DNA of 64,000 nucleotides, taken from Setophaga petechia. Its lineage: Eukaryota > Chordata > Aves > Passeriformes > Parulidae. Made by a program: the position numbers and the translations under genes. Shown piece after piece: positions 1 through 11,900 of this stretch; the first letter of the stretch is position 1, and each line of letters starts with the position of its first letter. Below the pieces are notes generated by a model. The model searched no databases. It was given only the letters and a program-made list of their open reading frames with translations, and was not told the DNA's origin. The stretch spans positions 3,778,501 through 3,842,500 of the forward strand of contig JANCRA010000019.1 in assembly GCA_024362935.1 (NCBI GenBank). The letters run 5' to 3'.

Positions 1-2147
1 AGATGTACAGACACCTAATAACAGCAACAGTTTTCCTCTTTCTTTGAGACCTTTAAGCTTAGAATGATGGGAGTGGGAGGAAGATCTGGTGGCTTCCAGC
101 ACATAAAGACAGTTGTGCTTGTGGGCCACACAGTGCCCAGAAACAGAGATGTAGGTAGAAGGAATGTCGAGCATATTGCACCCATATTGCATCCAGAGCC
201 CCCAGGCTGTGCTGGATGGACTGAAGCACACTTAAACATGTGCTTTCTGAAAACCAGTACCAGGCTTCTTTTGCTGATGCCTGGCTCAGCCTCCATAAAG
301 GTAAGGTACTGTGCTGAGGCAGTGTGTGTTCTTCTGACCTTGGGTCCTAATGCAGAGGCAAGAAGAGGTCTGCAGCAGGGCTACCATGCTCTCCTCACCC
401 GCACTTCTCTTCTGTAGCTCTGTTGGTACATGTTTTAAACAGCTTTAGGGACTTCAATAAAGAAGCTTCTGTTCATTGCCGCTGGTGAAGAAATAAAAAT
501 GTTTTTACAAGTTAGGGTTGCAGTGTGTTTTACTGCTTGCTCCCTAGCAGAGCAGGTAGGGTTATGTCTGGCAGATAAAGACCTGCTGTAGATTATTTTT
601 ATATTCTGTCAGCACATAGCATTTCTGGCTTGTCCATGTTCTTGAGTGTTACTAAGACACTTATTGACGTTTTTAACAGAATGTTTTTTGTTGTTTGTTT
701 TGAAAAAGACTCAAAAGTAGCTTCCTCCTATTATCAGATGAATGAAGCGTGTTTCAATGAAGTGTGCCAATTGCAAATGTCCATAGATTGGTTACTGAAA
801 GATAAATATGAGTATATTTGAAAAGCTGGCAGAAAGTATAAGAAGATTCCCTGTCTTGATGTGCAGAAGACAGTGGCAAATTGGCAGACTAACTTGAGCC
901 TTGTTAGAGATTGCTCTAAAAATGTGTTAATCTATACATCTGATTTAAATCCAGGGAGTTCTCAACAGTCCAACTGTTGTGCAGTTGGTGTTATTGATTT
1001 TATTCACCTTACAAGCTCTCTGTGAATGGTCTATATTATGAATATAATAATGTAAACTAAGATTTCAGTAGTGTCATTTCAGTCTGAAAGATTAGGTAAA
1101 GATTAGTTTAAATTTCATTAAGTCACTTTCTTTGTGCAGAAAAAAATCTGAGGCAGAAACCTGATCAAACTCATACTTCATGAGTTAAAATATCAGCATG
1201 TGTCTCTGAGAACATATTAGAAGCACTCACATGGCTTCTGTTCGATCTACCATCTTAAGATTCTTTTTAAAAGAGACTTGCATTTGGGGGCATGTATTTT
1301 TTAAGGTGTTAATAGATCAGCCCAAATATTTTGCATCTAACAGCCATGAGAGGTCAGATAGATCTGTTTAGAGACTGTGCCTATAGCCACCCTTGTTGGT
1401 TTCTGCTTAGAGAAAACAATTTGTAAAGAGCTGGACAGTATTTTTCTACGGTGGTAGAAGTGTGGGTTTTGATGCACTGTTGGGACATGAGGGTGGGTTT
1501 TGGCCACAGTAAAGTTCAGGTCTGCTCCTGAGGATGACCAGCGCAGATCTGTGCTAATGTCAAACTTTGAAGCACATTGCTATATAGGCAAGGGGAGATA
1601 TGCAAAAATAATAAAGAATTGCAGAGGAAAACGGGCTGGGGAGGATGCAAAAACTGTTCTAGAAGAAGAGGAGGAAGAGATGAGGGTTCTGTGATTGGTG
1701 ATGCTAGCAATGCCAGAAGTTCAGTGCCACTGCCTTGGCAGATCTCTTCTCTTCTTGTTTGTGATCCAAGGAAGATTTTGAAGGATGTGCCATCAAATGG
1801 GTTTTTTTCTGTGTAAGCCTGAGAGCAGGAGAATGCTCTCAGGAAATGTGCAATGCAGTTTGACAGGTGTTATACTGTGCTCTCCAGTGAAGTTGTAAGC
1901 AGAGATACAGAGCTTGGTATCCAGAGCTTTGAACATCCTGGTGCTTGGGGTGGAAATGCAGGCAGAGCAGCAGACACAGGAATCGGAAAAAAAGAGCATA
2001 AAATAACTAAGACCTTCGTGTGCTGTTTTATTATTAGGAGTCCATGATTTTTTACATCTTGTAGCTCATGTTACTTAATATTTATGGCCTTTTTAAAAAT
2101 AAAGCGTTGACCATGTGAAACACGAATGCCACGCTATGATTCTTGCG
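1..2147. other. 5' flanking DNA, no gene recognised
   Basis: AT-leaning single-copy sequence upstream of the CpG island. Open frames here are short and resemble no protein I know. Two canonical AATAAA hexamers lie close together at 456-461 and 492-497, which could mark the 3' end of an unseen upstream transcript on the + strand, but no coding exon supports this. No CR1, LTR, tRNA or satellite was recognised. Confidence 0.6.
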
Positions 2148-2613
2148 AGCCGCAGCCCGCGCGGGCGGGCTTTGTGTGGCGGGGATGGCCATCGCCCCCG
2201 GCACACCCGCGCCGAGGGGAGACAGAGCTGGGCGGCGTTCCCTGCTGCGGCTCGCCGCGGTGTAACCGAGCAGCCCGGCTGGGGGCTCCTTCAAAAGAAG
2301 CGCGATAGCTCCTTGGTGTGGGCAGGAGGCGGACGATGCTGAGGTACCGGGGCGCGGAGGGTGACGATGAGGCAGTGGCCGTCGAGGTGTCGGCCGGGCG
2401 CGCACACGGCTGTCAGGGCGGCGCTGGGCAGGGCACAGAGCGGTCCCCACGGGCCAGGCGGCGTTTCTGTGCCGCCCACGGGTGCGGGGGGCGGCGGGAC
2501 CGCCGGGGCGTGCGGGGGGGTGCCCGGGCGCTTTGTGCGTGCCGCGCCGGGACCGCCGAACAGCTCGGGCCGCTCCGCACTGCCGGGGCGAGCGGCTCTT
2601 TGTGTGGGGGCGC

Positions 2614-2623
2614 GGGGCGGGGC
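2614..2623 (+). promoter_or_regulatory. GC box (Sp1/KLF type)
   Basis: GGGGCGGGGC lies about 250 bases upstream of the EB2 start codon in the CpG island. It is the consensus Sp1/KLF site and is expected in a TATA-less promoter. It is one of several, with others inside 2758-2780. Confidence 0.6.
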
Positions 2624-2702
2624 GGGCCCCTCTCTCTGCCTTCCCTGCCGTGCCCGCCCGGCCTGCCCGCTGCCGTCCCCGGGCGCAGCGCGGCGCCGGC
2701 CC

Positions 2703-2716
2703 GTTGCCATGGCGAG
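2703..2716 (+). promoter_or_regulatory. X-box-like RFX site
   Basis: GTTGCCATGGCGAG matches the palindromic RFX X-box (GTTGCCATGGCAAC) at 12 of 14 positions, with the left half-site intact. RFX factors drive ciliary and centrosomal genes, and EB proteins act at centrosomes and basal bodies, so the site is plausible. The core CCATGGC is also compatible with YY1 and is common in GC-rich promoters. Function is inferred from the motif only. Confidence 0.35.
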
Positions 2717-2753
2717 GGGCGGTCACGTGTGGCGGCGGCGGCGGCGGGGCTGA
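2709..2753 (+). promoter_or_regulatory. possible 14-codon upstream ORF in the 5' UTR
   Basis: An ATG in a strong context (C at -1, G at +4) opens a 14-codon frame that ends in TGA at 2751-2753, 115 bases before the EB2 start. The encoded peptide is arginine-rich because it reads through the GGC repeat. It matters only if transcription starts upstream of 2709. In that case it would be expected to lower or regulate EB2 translation. It overlaps the X-box-like site and the E-box, so the same bases could instead be promoter. Confidence 0.3.
2722..2729 (+). promoter_or_regulatory. E-box GTCACGTG
   Basis: A palindromic CACGTG core preceded by GT, the form favoured by USF and MiT/TFE-type bHLH-zip factors. 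It sits 140 bases upstream of the start codon, next to the X-box-like site. The core contains a CpG, so binding would be sensitive to methylation. Confidence 0.5.
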
Positions 2754-2761
2754 CGCGCGGC

Positions 2762-2778
2762 GGGGCGGGGCGGGCGGG
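2762..2778 (+). promoter_or_regulatory. G-quadruplex-capable GC-box cluster
   Basis: Four runs of three or four G separated by single C residues, a textbook short-loop quadruplex motif on the coding strand. It lies in the probable 5' UTR or core promoter. The same bases form overlapping Sp1-type GC boxes. Confidence 0.5.
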
Positions 2779-2812
2779 CGGCGGAGTCGCGGCTGCCGCC
2801 ACCTTCCGCACA

Positions 2813-2839
2813 CCAGCAGCAGCAGCAGCGGCAGCAGCG
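2813..2839 (+). repeat. CAG trinucleotide repeat in the 5' UTR
   Basis: About eight CAG units with one CGG interruption, ending 30 bases upstream of the EB2 start codon. It is probably transcribed but untranslated. It follows a GGC run at 2731-2747, so the 5' UTR carries two short GC-rich triplet tracts. Confidence 0.85.
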
Positions 2840-2868
2840 CGGGGCTCTGCGGAGCGGCGGGAGCGCCA

Positions 2869-2987
2869 ATGCCCGGACCGACCCAAGCCCTGTCCCCAAA
2901 TGGCGAGAACAACAACGACATCATCCAGGATAACGGGACCATCATCCCCTTCAGGAAGCACACGGTGCGGGGGGAGCGCTCCTACAG
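2869..2987 (+). CDS. MAPRE2: MAPRE2 coding exon 1 (EB2-specific N-terminal leader)
   Basis: Encodes residues 1-39 plus two bases of Ser40 (AG|T split with exon 2). The leader begins MPGPTQ and contains the Asn-rich NGENNN stretch typical of EB2 and absent from EB1 and EB3. One Asn appears to be missing relative to human in the QDNGT segment. The donor is CAG|gtacgg, which is canonical but only moderate at +4 to +6. Base composition changes from extreme GC upstream to ordinary coding sequence within the exon. Confidence 0.96.
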
Positions 2988-5900
2988 GTACGGCGGGGGG
3001 GCTGCGGCGGGCGTTGCATAAGGCGGGCGGGCTGCAGCCCCCTCCTCTCCCCCCGGCCCCGCATTGTCCGGCTGCGGAGCGCTCGGGGGAGAGGCGGGAT
3101 GCATGCGGGGGCTCGCCGCGCCCGGGCGGAAGAAAGGCGGTTAAAAATGATAATTAGAAAAAAAAGAGGAAAAAAAAGAAAGAGGAGGGGAGAAATAAAA
3201 GGGAAGGCGAGAACGCCCCCCGCGCAGGCAGCCAGCTCCCCCTGGAAAAGAGCCGCAGCACCTCGCTGCGGATCTCGGAGGGAGGCGGCGCCGTGCGGGA
3301 GGCGGCGGCCGCGGATGGCGGGGCGCGGGCAGCCCCTGCCCGCCCGGGAGAGCCGCACCGGGCACCGGGCAGCGCCCGGCCCCGCACGCCGCGGCGGGGG
3401 TGACAGCCACCCCCGGCTCCTCGGGCGGGGGTGACAGCTCTGCCGGTGCCTGCGCGGGGGAGGGCGGCTCCATCCCCGCCCCCCGCTCCCCGCCAGCCCC
3501 ATTTTGTGTTTATTTATCGTCTCTCGTTTCGGGGGGACACCCGTCTTTTGTCGCAGTTGTAGGCATTTTTGATGAATCGTTTGGCATGCGTTGCTGGCAG
3601 CGCTTCTGCATTAACATCTCTGACAATATGTTCCGGCAGATAAGCTCATTAAAATTGTTTGCATTGTTTGATAAGGGTCGCGGCGCAGCCCGGTACGCAA
3701 CTGGTTTGATGTGCTCCTTGCTGCCGACTAGAAGGGCGATAATACGGCCGGTGGCTCCTTATGTCAATATACAGTTATTTAAAATGCTGCCTGGATGACA
3801 GCAAGCAGTGCCTCTGCAGAGAACACGCCCCTTAAAGCTGATTTCCAAGCAGCAGGAAATGATGCTGCTCTCAAATATCTGACTAAAGTGGCGAGTTGTA
3901 AGCTCAAATACATGAAAACAAACGTGGATGACTTGGATTGTTTGTCTGGAGAAAATCGCAGTATTTTTTTCTTCTGCTGAGGAATAACGGAGCTGCTACC
4001 GGCATTTGGCCATTAATAACCTTAACAGTGAATCTCATTGTTGATCACTCACTGACGGGTGAGCGTGAAATGCGTCGGAGATCCCAGTGTGTGGTTAGTT
4101 TGAATTGCACAAAATTTAGTCTGTCTCTCTCTCTGAAGCTGCTTATACTTTGTGCAGTGGAGCCCCAGTGCACGCATTTAGCACAAAGTAGCAAAATTGC
4201 TTTTGCAAGGACCTATTTCTAGGTCCTTTCTTGCAGAAAGCCTGGAGCTCTCACTTCCTATATCTAAATTTCAGCTGAGTAGTACAAGATTGTCTTAGGG
4301 GAAAGCTGTATTTCTGTCACGCAGCTAAACAGAAATATGAAATAGGTTTGAAATATTACATATCCACTTTTAGTTACTGTGACATGCCATAGGTACCACC
4401 GATTACTAACTTGTTTCCTTCAGAAGAGTTCTTTGGAAAACATCTGTTACATGGGGTTTTCCGTTCTTCTTTTTCAGGCAGTTTGTATGTGTTTTTCTGC
4501 AGTCATCAACAAGTCAGTTTTCTTGTCCTTTAGCCTGTCAAATCATACACTGAACTATGTCTAGAAAAGACATTTTGTGAGGCTGCTGTGTTCAGTGTGT
4601 GATGACAGTGAATAACTGTATCACTTGCCCAGTTTTCCAGAAATTGTGAAGATGCTCTGCATCTGAATAGCCTTTCATCCAGAGAAGTACTCTGTAGTCT
4701 TTTAGGGATTTGTATCCATTTGTATCCCTCTTTAGAGCAATAGAAAGGAATTATATTGTAGCATCAGTAATTTAACAGAATTATGCATTGCATGTTGTCT
4801 TTAGGCAGTAAATAAGCAATCCAGTTCAATGTATTTCAGAAATAAACCTTCAATGCATAAATAAAAATTTCCACTGAGGAATTCTATTTAGGTTGGGGTT
4901 TTTTTCCTTTTGGAAACGTACCGTGTTCTGCAGAGTCATAACTCCCATATCTGTTGATTTCTTCCTTTCTCTGTGAGAAAGGGAGAATGATACTTAGCTT
5001 GCTTCCATCTGTACCTAAAGTCCTTTAGGAAGTAAATGTCAAGCACAACAGAGAGGAAATGTTAGAGAAAATACAGGAAAGCTGGTGAAGCTTCTTCTTG
5101 ATACTGGAAAACATGGCTTTTAACTTCCATGACAGCCTTTAGTAGCTAGGCAAGTTTGGTCCTTGTTCAGAGTGAGTGGCAGCAGGAGACCACTGGGTAC
5201 AACAGATGAATTCCATCACTTTAGTGCCTGCTGCCACACTGGACTGTCTGTGCCATTCCAGACCTCTGGAGCAGCTTGTAGGACCTCGCCATATGACACA
5301 TCAAGTTGCTATGCCTCTGATTGCTGGGCTGGCTTCTTCCATCTAGGAATATGGAATAAATATGTCATTAAACACACCCTGGAGCTTGACAGCAGGTGAG
5401 CAGTTGTACAAATTTAAAACACTTCTACATCCTGCCGCTCCTAAGTTAACCTGCATCTACCATGTGTATAGAGGTTCAGTATTTGCCTTTCCATCCTTCT
5501 CTCTTGTAGTAACAGAAATGCTTTCTCATTTTACAGGTTTTAACATGTTCTGTTCCTTAGATTTTTTTAAAACAGAAGTAGTCTTTGCTGATCAAAAAAT
5601 TTGTGTTCATCAGGTTAGATATTCTCAGACCTAAAAAAAAAACCCTTTGCTATTCTAATACCAGGTTTTACTAAAGATTTGATATCCAACTCCTGAAGTA
5701 GATTTAAAAACAGCTGCAAGTTGCACCATTTTACAGACTAGGAAGCTGACATGGAAGCTATAAGTTATCCATGGATTTGAGGATGCAGCAGGGAATTGAG
5801 TTTATACCACGAGCCCCAGCCATGTGCTCTGTATGCAAAGCCACAAATAGTTTTCCCAAGTCTTCCAAAGGACATATTATATTTTGCAGACTGGGACATA

Positions 5901-8900
5901 CAGGCCCAAGGTGTTAAGTTTCTCATCCAGCTTTACTTAGCTGGTAAATGGAAACCAGGCACTTTGGCATAAAATTTAGACGCAGGGTGATGTTACCTTT
6001 TGGAGTTAATAACTGTAATCAATCTGTATTGCTTGAGTGAGATGCTGTTTCTTGTGCTTCAGGTCAGGAGCCTGTTTAAAATTTGGTACTGAGGTGTCTT
6101 TTTTTGGCCTGAAGTAGACTTGGGGTAATTTCTGAGAACGGCATCACATTTAATGATAGTTTTACTTCTGCATTCAAAGATGGCTGAAAAAATTCAATGA
6201 GAAACCAAATCAATAGCTGTGGGGATAATTTTTTTAAAAAATAAGTCCTGTTTGCAGTGCTTTTTTTGCCATACTCCAGGTATCTTGTGTGGTCGATCAG
6301 CTCATCATATTTTTAAAAGCTAATGTATTAAGAGTGAATACTTCTAGGTTCAAATGGCATACCTAGTCTAAATCACCCTGGCCCTAAAGAGACAGACTGT
6401 TGTATCATTCTTTGCAGGATACTGTGCTTAACTTCCACTTTGTCTCTATGTGTTGCTGGAAAAATGGTTTTCTGGTCCTTTATTCCCTGGCTATATTTTA
6501 GTTTTACCCAGAACTTGCATGAAGCAGAGGGGAAGGGGCTGACTTCCTGATTATTTTTCTTGAAATCACTAGGCTAAAAGGAAAGAGTATTTCTGTTTTA
6601 GTTTTTGTCTATGAGTGTCTACCTTTCTAATGTTTTCCGTTTTAAGTATTTGTTTTTCCTAAGTGTTGTCTTCATTCTAGAAATCATTGTGTGAGCAGAC
6701 AAATGATGGTGCTGTGCATGATAATGAAAGCTAGACAGCAGTGGTGATTTCCTCACCCGCTGTTGCTGGAATAAGTTGTGGGGTGTTACAGAGCATATCT
6801 GACTGGCTTTTACAGCACTATGAGCTGATAACTTCCATGCTGAAAGTCAAGATTTACGTTACAGCAAAATCTGTTTTGGTCTTTGCCTTCTGAAGTCACA
6901 GTGAATTGCCGGATGCAGGCTGGCCCTGGGCAGTAGAGAGCATCCTTCCCTCGGCAGGATCTGCCCCTGGCTCTGGTGACTCTGTGCCTTCCACACATGT
7001 GGCTTTACTCAGGGTTCAAAGGGGGACCTATGGCTTTCCCTTACTCTGGGCAGAAGGATTTTCTCACTCTAAAATTGGGCCTCACTGAATGTGGTAAGCA
7101 GGTAGTTACACTGAAGTAAAAAAGACCATTTGTGTTGGTAAAATTAATGTATAAAGGCCCAAGCTTGAGAACTGCGAAGATGATACAGAGTAAAAGCAGT
7201 GAGTTGTCTTCTCACTTCACAGTACTGATAGATGTGACTTCTGAAACTGTAAACACCAATCAAAGCAAATGCTATTAAATATATTAGGAAATGAATCTTT
7301 ATTTTCAGAGGCATTTGCTTTGACCTAACAGTTTTATTGCAGATGATGACAATTTTGCCCTAGATTTCATTGAAAGCGGGAAAAAGTCAATAACAAATGT
7401 TTAAAAAAACCCAGCAACAAACTAGCATAAATTACACCCCATAAATTTGGCCTGTGCTTTTCTAAAAGCTGTAGTTGTGATAACCCCTTGTCTGCCAAGC
7501 ATCTGGATTGCAACAAGGTACTTACTCTCAGGGAGAAGACCATCCGGTGACTTAGAGCCAGCAGCTTACCAGCCAGCATTAAAGAGGAAACAAGGCAGAA
7601 ATCTTTCTTTGGTTTCTGTCAGCTTAGGTACCCTCTATTTTCTCTTCTTTCACTTTCATAAAGCTGCCTTCCTATTGCTGCCACTGCTGTTCTTCTTTAA
7701 TCTTGTTTTCTGCTTAGGGAGTGCTCTGCCTAGAGAGAGCTGTTTTGGTGAGAATCTTCTGCTGGGCAGATCCAGCTCTCAAAAAGCACAGGGTGAAACT
7801 GTCTGAAGATAACTGGGAATCACGTAGGAGTGCATGTAAAAGTCGCTGAGGGTTAAGAGGATGACTCTGCTCAATACTGCATCAGTAGATTGAGACTTAG
7901 AATATTGGGATAGCTCTGCATTATTGGGATATCTCTGTTGACCTGGATTTAGATCTTCCTAGATAATACCCTCATAGTGTTTTGGGGGCTGGAGGTATTT
8001 GTTTAAATCAGGGGCTAAGAGAGAGGGGGAATTTTGGGGACTGGGGGGAGAGGGGAGAAAACACTCCACAGACAGCCCAGTTTGTGTAAGGACATTGAGG
8101 TAATTTTCAGAGAGCATGAAATCCTCAGCTTACACCCAAGTGCTCTCACCATAAAGGTCTGAAAACGCCTAATTTGCACCCAGCCTCTGTGGGTTTCAGA
8201 AACATCCTGTAGGTGGGAGGCTGCATTCTGGGTTTTGTTGTGTGATGTGGGGCTTTTTTTAACTACCTTGTTGAACTGCATAGCAACAGCAATGTTTTTT
8301 TGGCATATGAACAGAAAAAGGAGCAAGTTTGGGACATGCGAGAGCTGAACCTGATGCTGGCACTTTTAGAAACAGACATTTTGGCTTCTGTCTTGTGTCA
8401 TCAATCTAGTCTTCCTAGAAAACAGGCACTGAAAAATATGCTGCATTGTGAAAGAAAGGTGATTTGGAGGTGGGGCTGTGGAGCAAGAGACCTTGATTAA
8501 AGCTGTTTCTTTGACTTGTTTGAGGGAGATGCAGTTACCCCATCTGGACCACAGGAATGTTCTTCCAGGGGGCATACCTGGACTAACCTCTTGTGATATA
8601 AAATTGTTTTGGGAGCCACTAAGAAAAGAGGAGGTGTGGTAGGCCTACATTTCAAGCCTTGGCATTTGAATGTGTGACTCTTTAAAAATATCTTCAGAGG
8701 TTTTGGGGTTTAGTGGGGAAGTTAGTTTAATTTGACAGTTTCTTCTTCTTCCTCATGCCCAAAGGTAATTATAGCCAAGACTTGGTAAGGAAGCAGATAA
8801 ATAGTGTGCCAGCTTTTCATGTACTTTGGAAGTGCAACTTTCAGCCTTTGTTAGATAATTGAAAATGAGTGGTCTCACCACATCTGTTCTCAATCACGGC

Positions 8901-11900
8901 AGCCACTGGATGGGATGGCACCAAGGCCATCGTGGCACGGTGGCAGCAGCAGCAGCAGCACTGCTCAGGGGCAGCGTTTGGCTGCTCACATCCTCCTCGC
9001 TCCCTGAATCCTGGCCTCCAGCTAACAGCGCTGGTTGCTCGCTCCCAGGATCAGTGCTGGGGAATGTAAATGGAAAACATCCGTGTTTCTGCTGTGGATA
9101 GTTGAGCTGCGCTGTGGAGCTGTTTGGATCTTGCTCAGATCTCTGGTGCCTGACTCACCGATAAAGCATCTTCTTCGTATTGTTTCATTACAATTAGGTG
9201 GGAGGGGAAAGGGAATATCAGCTGTAACATTTACTAAACATCCATTTAACTTTTGGGGTTTAAAAATAGTGTTGTTTTCTCTCTTTTTTTTTTTAGCACA
9301 GTTCTACTGTTTTGTGCTGTGAAGTATTTAATTCAAGATTAAAATCTTGCCTGTGATATTTTGAGAAAAGTTTGTCAAGTTTTCTACTGGTATACCAAGT
9401 TATCAAATATTTTGTAGAGAAGGGTCTGTATACTGGAAGCACACCCATTAAATGTCTCAGTTTAGCCACTCTGAAATAATTTATTTTTTCCCATAGAGCC
9501 CCATAATTAGAGAAGGGAGCCTTTGTGTTAAATCTGTTTTTTTGCTATGCTATCCAAACAGGAAGTGTAAACATTCATTAGTGAATCGAGACTTAAGGAT
9601 GTAGCTTCCGTAGGAAATCCTACAACTGTGCCAAATCATTCTGCCTGGAGAGAAATATGCCATGCAGGTTGTACTGTTGATCTTCTGGCGTTGTATATGA
9701 CCACCTTGCATTGTATTGTCTCAGAGGCTTAATTTTCAATATTATGTTTCTTGGCAATTTGGAGCCCTGAGTCAGTGGAACCCTTAGCTGAGATCTGTGC
9801 GTTTCAGTTTCTTTCAGGAGAAGCTCAAGTGAATTTCCCCCCCCTACAGGAGGGTTCCTTAGTACCATACAGATTTCCTACCCAAGCAGCTGTAATTATT
9901 CAGAGATGCACATGAATGCAAATTCTTTCCTGTCACTCTGGAATGCAGTGTTGATGCTCAGAAGGACTTGCTGGCAATATGCATTAAACAATTCGGGGGG
10001 AGTGAAAATTCATTTTAGGCAAATCTTACACAGTTGTTATGCTTCGCTTCTTAAGGTTAATCTCTGTGGAGCTGGTCCAGTAATATCATGAATAGGAAGC
10101 ACTGAAATATTTGAAGTAGAATACTCATTTGTTTTACTTACGGATTCAGTGTTACACAAATCATAGCTTGTTAAAATAACTATAGAATCTATGAGTAATT
10201 GTTTGTATGGAAGTGGAACACATAGCCCAGTGATATGAAAGTCCCACGGGAGCTTGTGTATACAGAAAGACCATGGTGTGTAGGAGTGCTGAGAACAGGG
10301 AAGCAGTGGTAATTGGTTGGATAGAAGGGATACATTTTCCCAAAAGGACAGCATTCAATTGTAATTAGTCATTCTGTTGGAAACCTTGTTATGCAGAACT
10401 GTGTTTGTTATATTTTTTTGAATTGAGTTGTTTGGGGTCCATATTGCTATTTACCCATAATAATGTTTCAAAATTATACATGATGTAGATTCTAAATCAG
10501 GGTCTAAATACATGGTTTTCAGTCAACACATTCATGTTGTGCTAGTTGTCACATTCAAGGAGGCATAAGAAATATTATCTTTTTATTTTTTTACTTCCTT
10601 TAAAATATCTGCAATGAAGATAGGCTGAGACACCTGGGGTTACTCAGCCTGGAGAAGAGAGGGCTCTGGGGAGACAACCTTCCAGTTCCTAAAGGGGGTT
10701 TGCAAGAGAGCTGGAGAGGCAACTTTTACAAGGGTTTGGAATTGTGAGACAAGGGGCAATTGCTTTGAACTGGGAGTATGTTTAGATTACGTATTAAGAA
10801 TAAATTCTTTACTGGGGTGTGATGAGACACTGAAACATGTTGCTCAGAGAAGTTGTGGATGCTCTGTTTCTGGAAATGTTCAGGACCAGATTGCATGGGG
10901 CTTTGAACAGCCTGGTCTAATGGGAGGTGTTGCTGCCCATGGCAGAGTGGCTAGAACTATATGATCATTAAGGTCCCTTCCAACCCAAACCATTTTGTTA
11001 TTCTACATATTTCTGCCTGCAGAGGTTTGGCTCTCTAGTGCACGTTTTTAATCTGTGGCTCCCAAGTGTCGAATGAGTTCCACAGGGGTGCTGTAGAACT
11101 GCCTAGTCTTTCAAGCAGCTCTATTTTTAATATGGTGAGGTGTTTTTTTCCACTACCACATTGTGCACACCCCCCAGTTGTTCCTGAAGGGTTGCACAGT
11201 ATGGCCCTGGTGGTACTGGTGAACAAGATGAACGTGAGTCAGCAGTGTGCTCTTGCAGGGAAGAACGCCAAGACCATGCTGGGCTGCATTGGCAGGCATG
11301 TAGCCAGCAGCTCCAGGGAAGTGATTCTTCCCCTCTGGCGCTTCTGAGACCACATCTCACATGCCGTGTCTGGATTTGGCCTCTCCACTTTGAGAGAGAC
11401 CATGACATGCTGAAGTGAGTGTGGCAGAGGGACACCAGAATGGTCAGAGGACTGGAACTTGTCACCTGTGTTTGGTCAGTCTGGATAGGAGCCAGCTCAG
11501 GAGAGGGGAAGATTGCACTGCAGTCTTATCTGTCTAGTGGGAGACTGTGTGAAAAGAAGATGGAGCCAGGTTCTTTGAAGAAAGAGAAAGGATGAGAGGC
11601 AATGGCTGTCAGCAACTGCAGCAGTACAAAGTACTTTGCATATTGGAAGAAATGTTCATGCAGCCAGGATGGTCAAACCCCAGAAGTTACCCAAGGGGGC
11701 TGTGGAATGTCTGTCCTTGGAGAGACTTGAAACTGAGACAACTGGCAGCCTTCTCTTGCTGTTTCTGCAGTGACTGAGAGGCTGCAGCAGATCCCTCTGG
11801 AGTGTACTGCCTCCCCGAGTCAGTTTATGATCCCATTCTGTAGCTCTAATAAACATAAACAGCTCATGACTTAAAAAACAAAATAACAAAATCACGTGCT

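Larger units (their letters stand above)
2148..3560 (+). promoter_or_regulatory. MAPRE2: CpG island promoter of MAPRE2
   Basis: An abrupt change to very GC-rich, CpG-dense sequence surrounds coding exon 1 and fades over the first 600 bases of intron 1, with a weaker shore to about 3770. It contains GC boxes (for example 2614-2623), runs of GGC and GGGCGGG, and no obvious TATA box. This is the usual architecture of a broadly expressed CpG-island promoter with dispersed start sites. The exact transcription start cannot be read from sequence, but it should lie upstream of 2869, most likely between about 2600 and 2850. Confidence 0.9.

Noticed and set aside
2082..2963. Minus-strand open frame of 293 codons across the CpG island
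   Set aside because: GC-rich sequence has few stop codons, so long frames arise on both strands. The product is low-complexity Pro/Arg/Ala sequence and it overlaps the promoter and EB2 exon 1.
2318..3157. Plus-strand 279-codon frame over exon 1 and its flanks
   Set aside because: It is in a different frame from EB2, reads through the donor site and is Gly/Ala/Arg-rich, as expected from CpG-island sequence.
11127..11465. Minus-strand 112-codon frame
   Set aside because: It is the complement of a sense CR1 fragment, not a gene.
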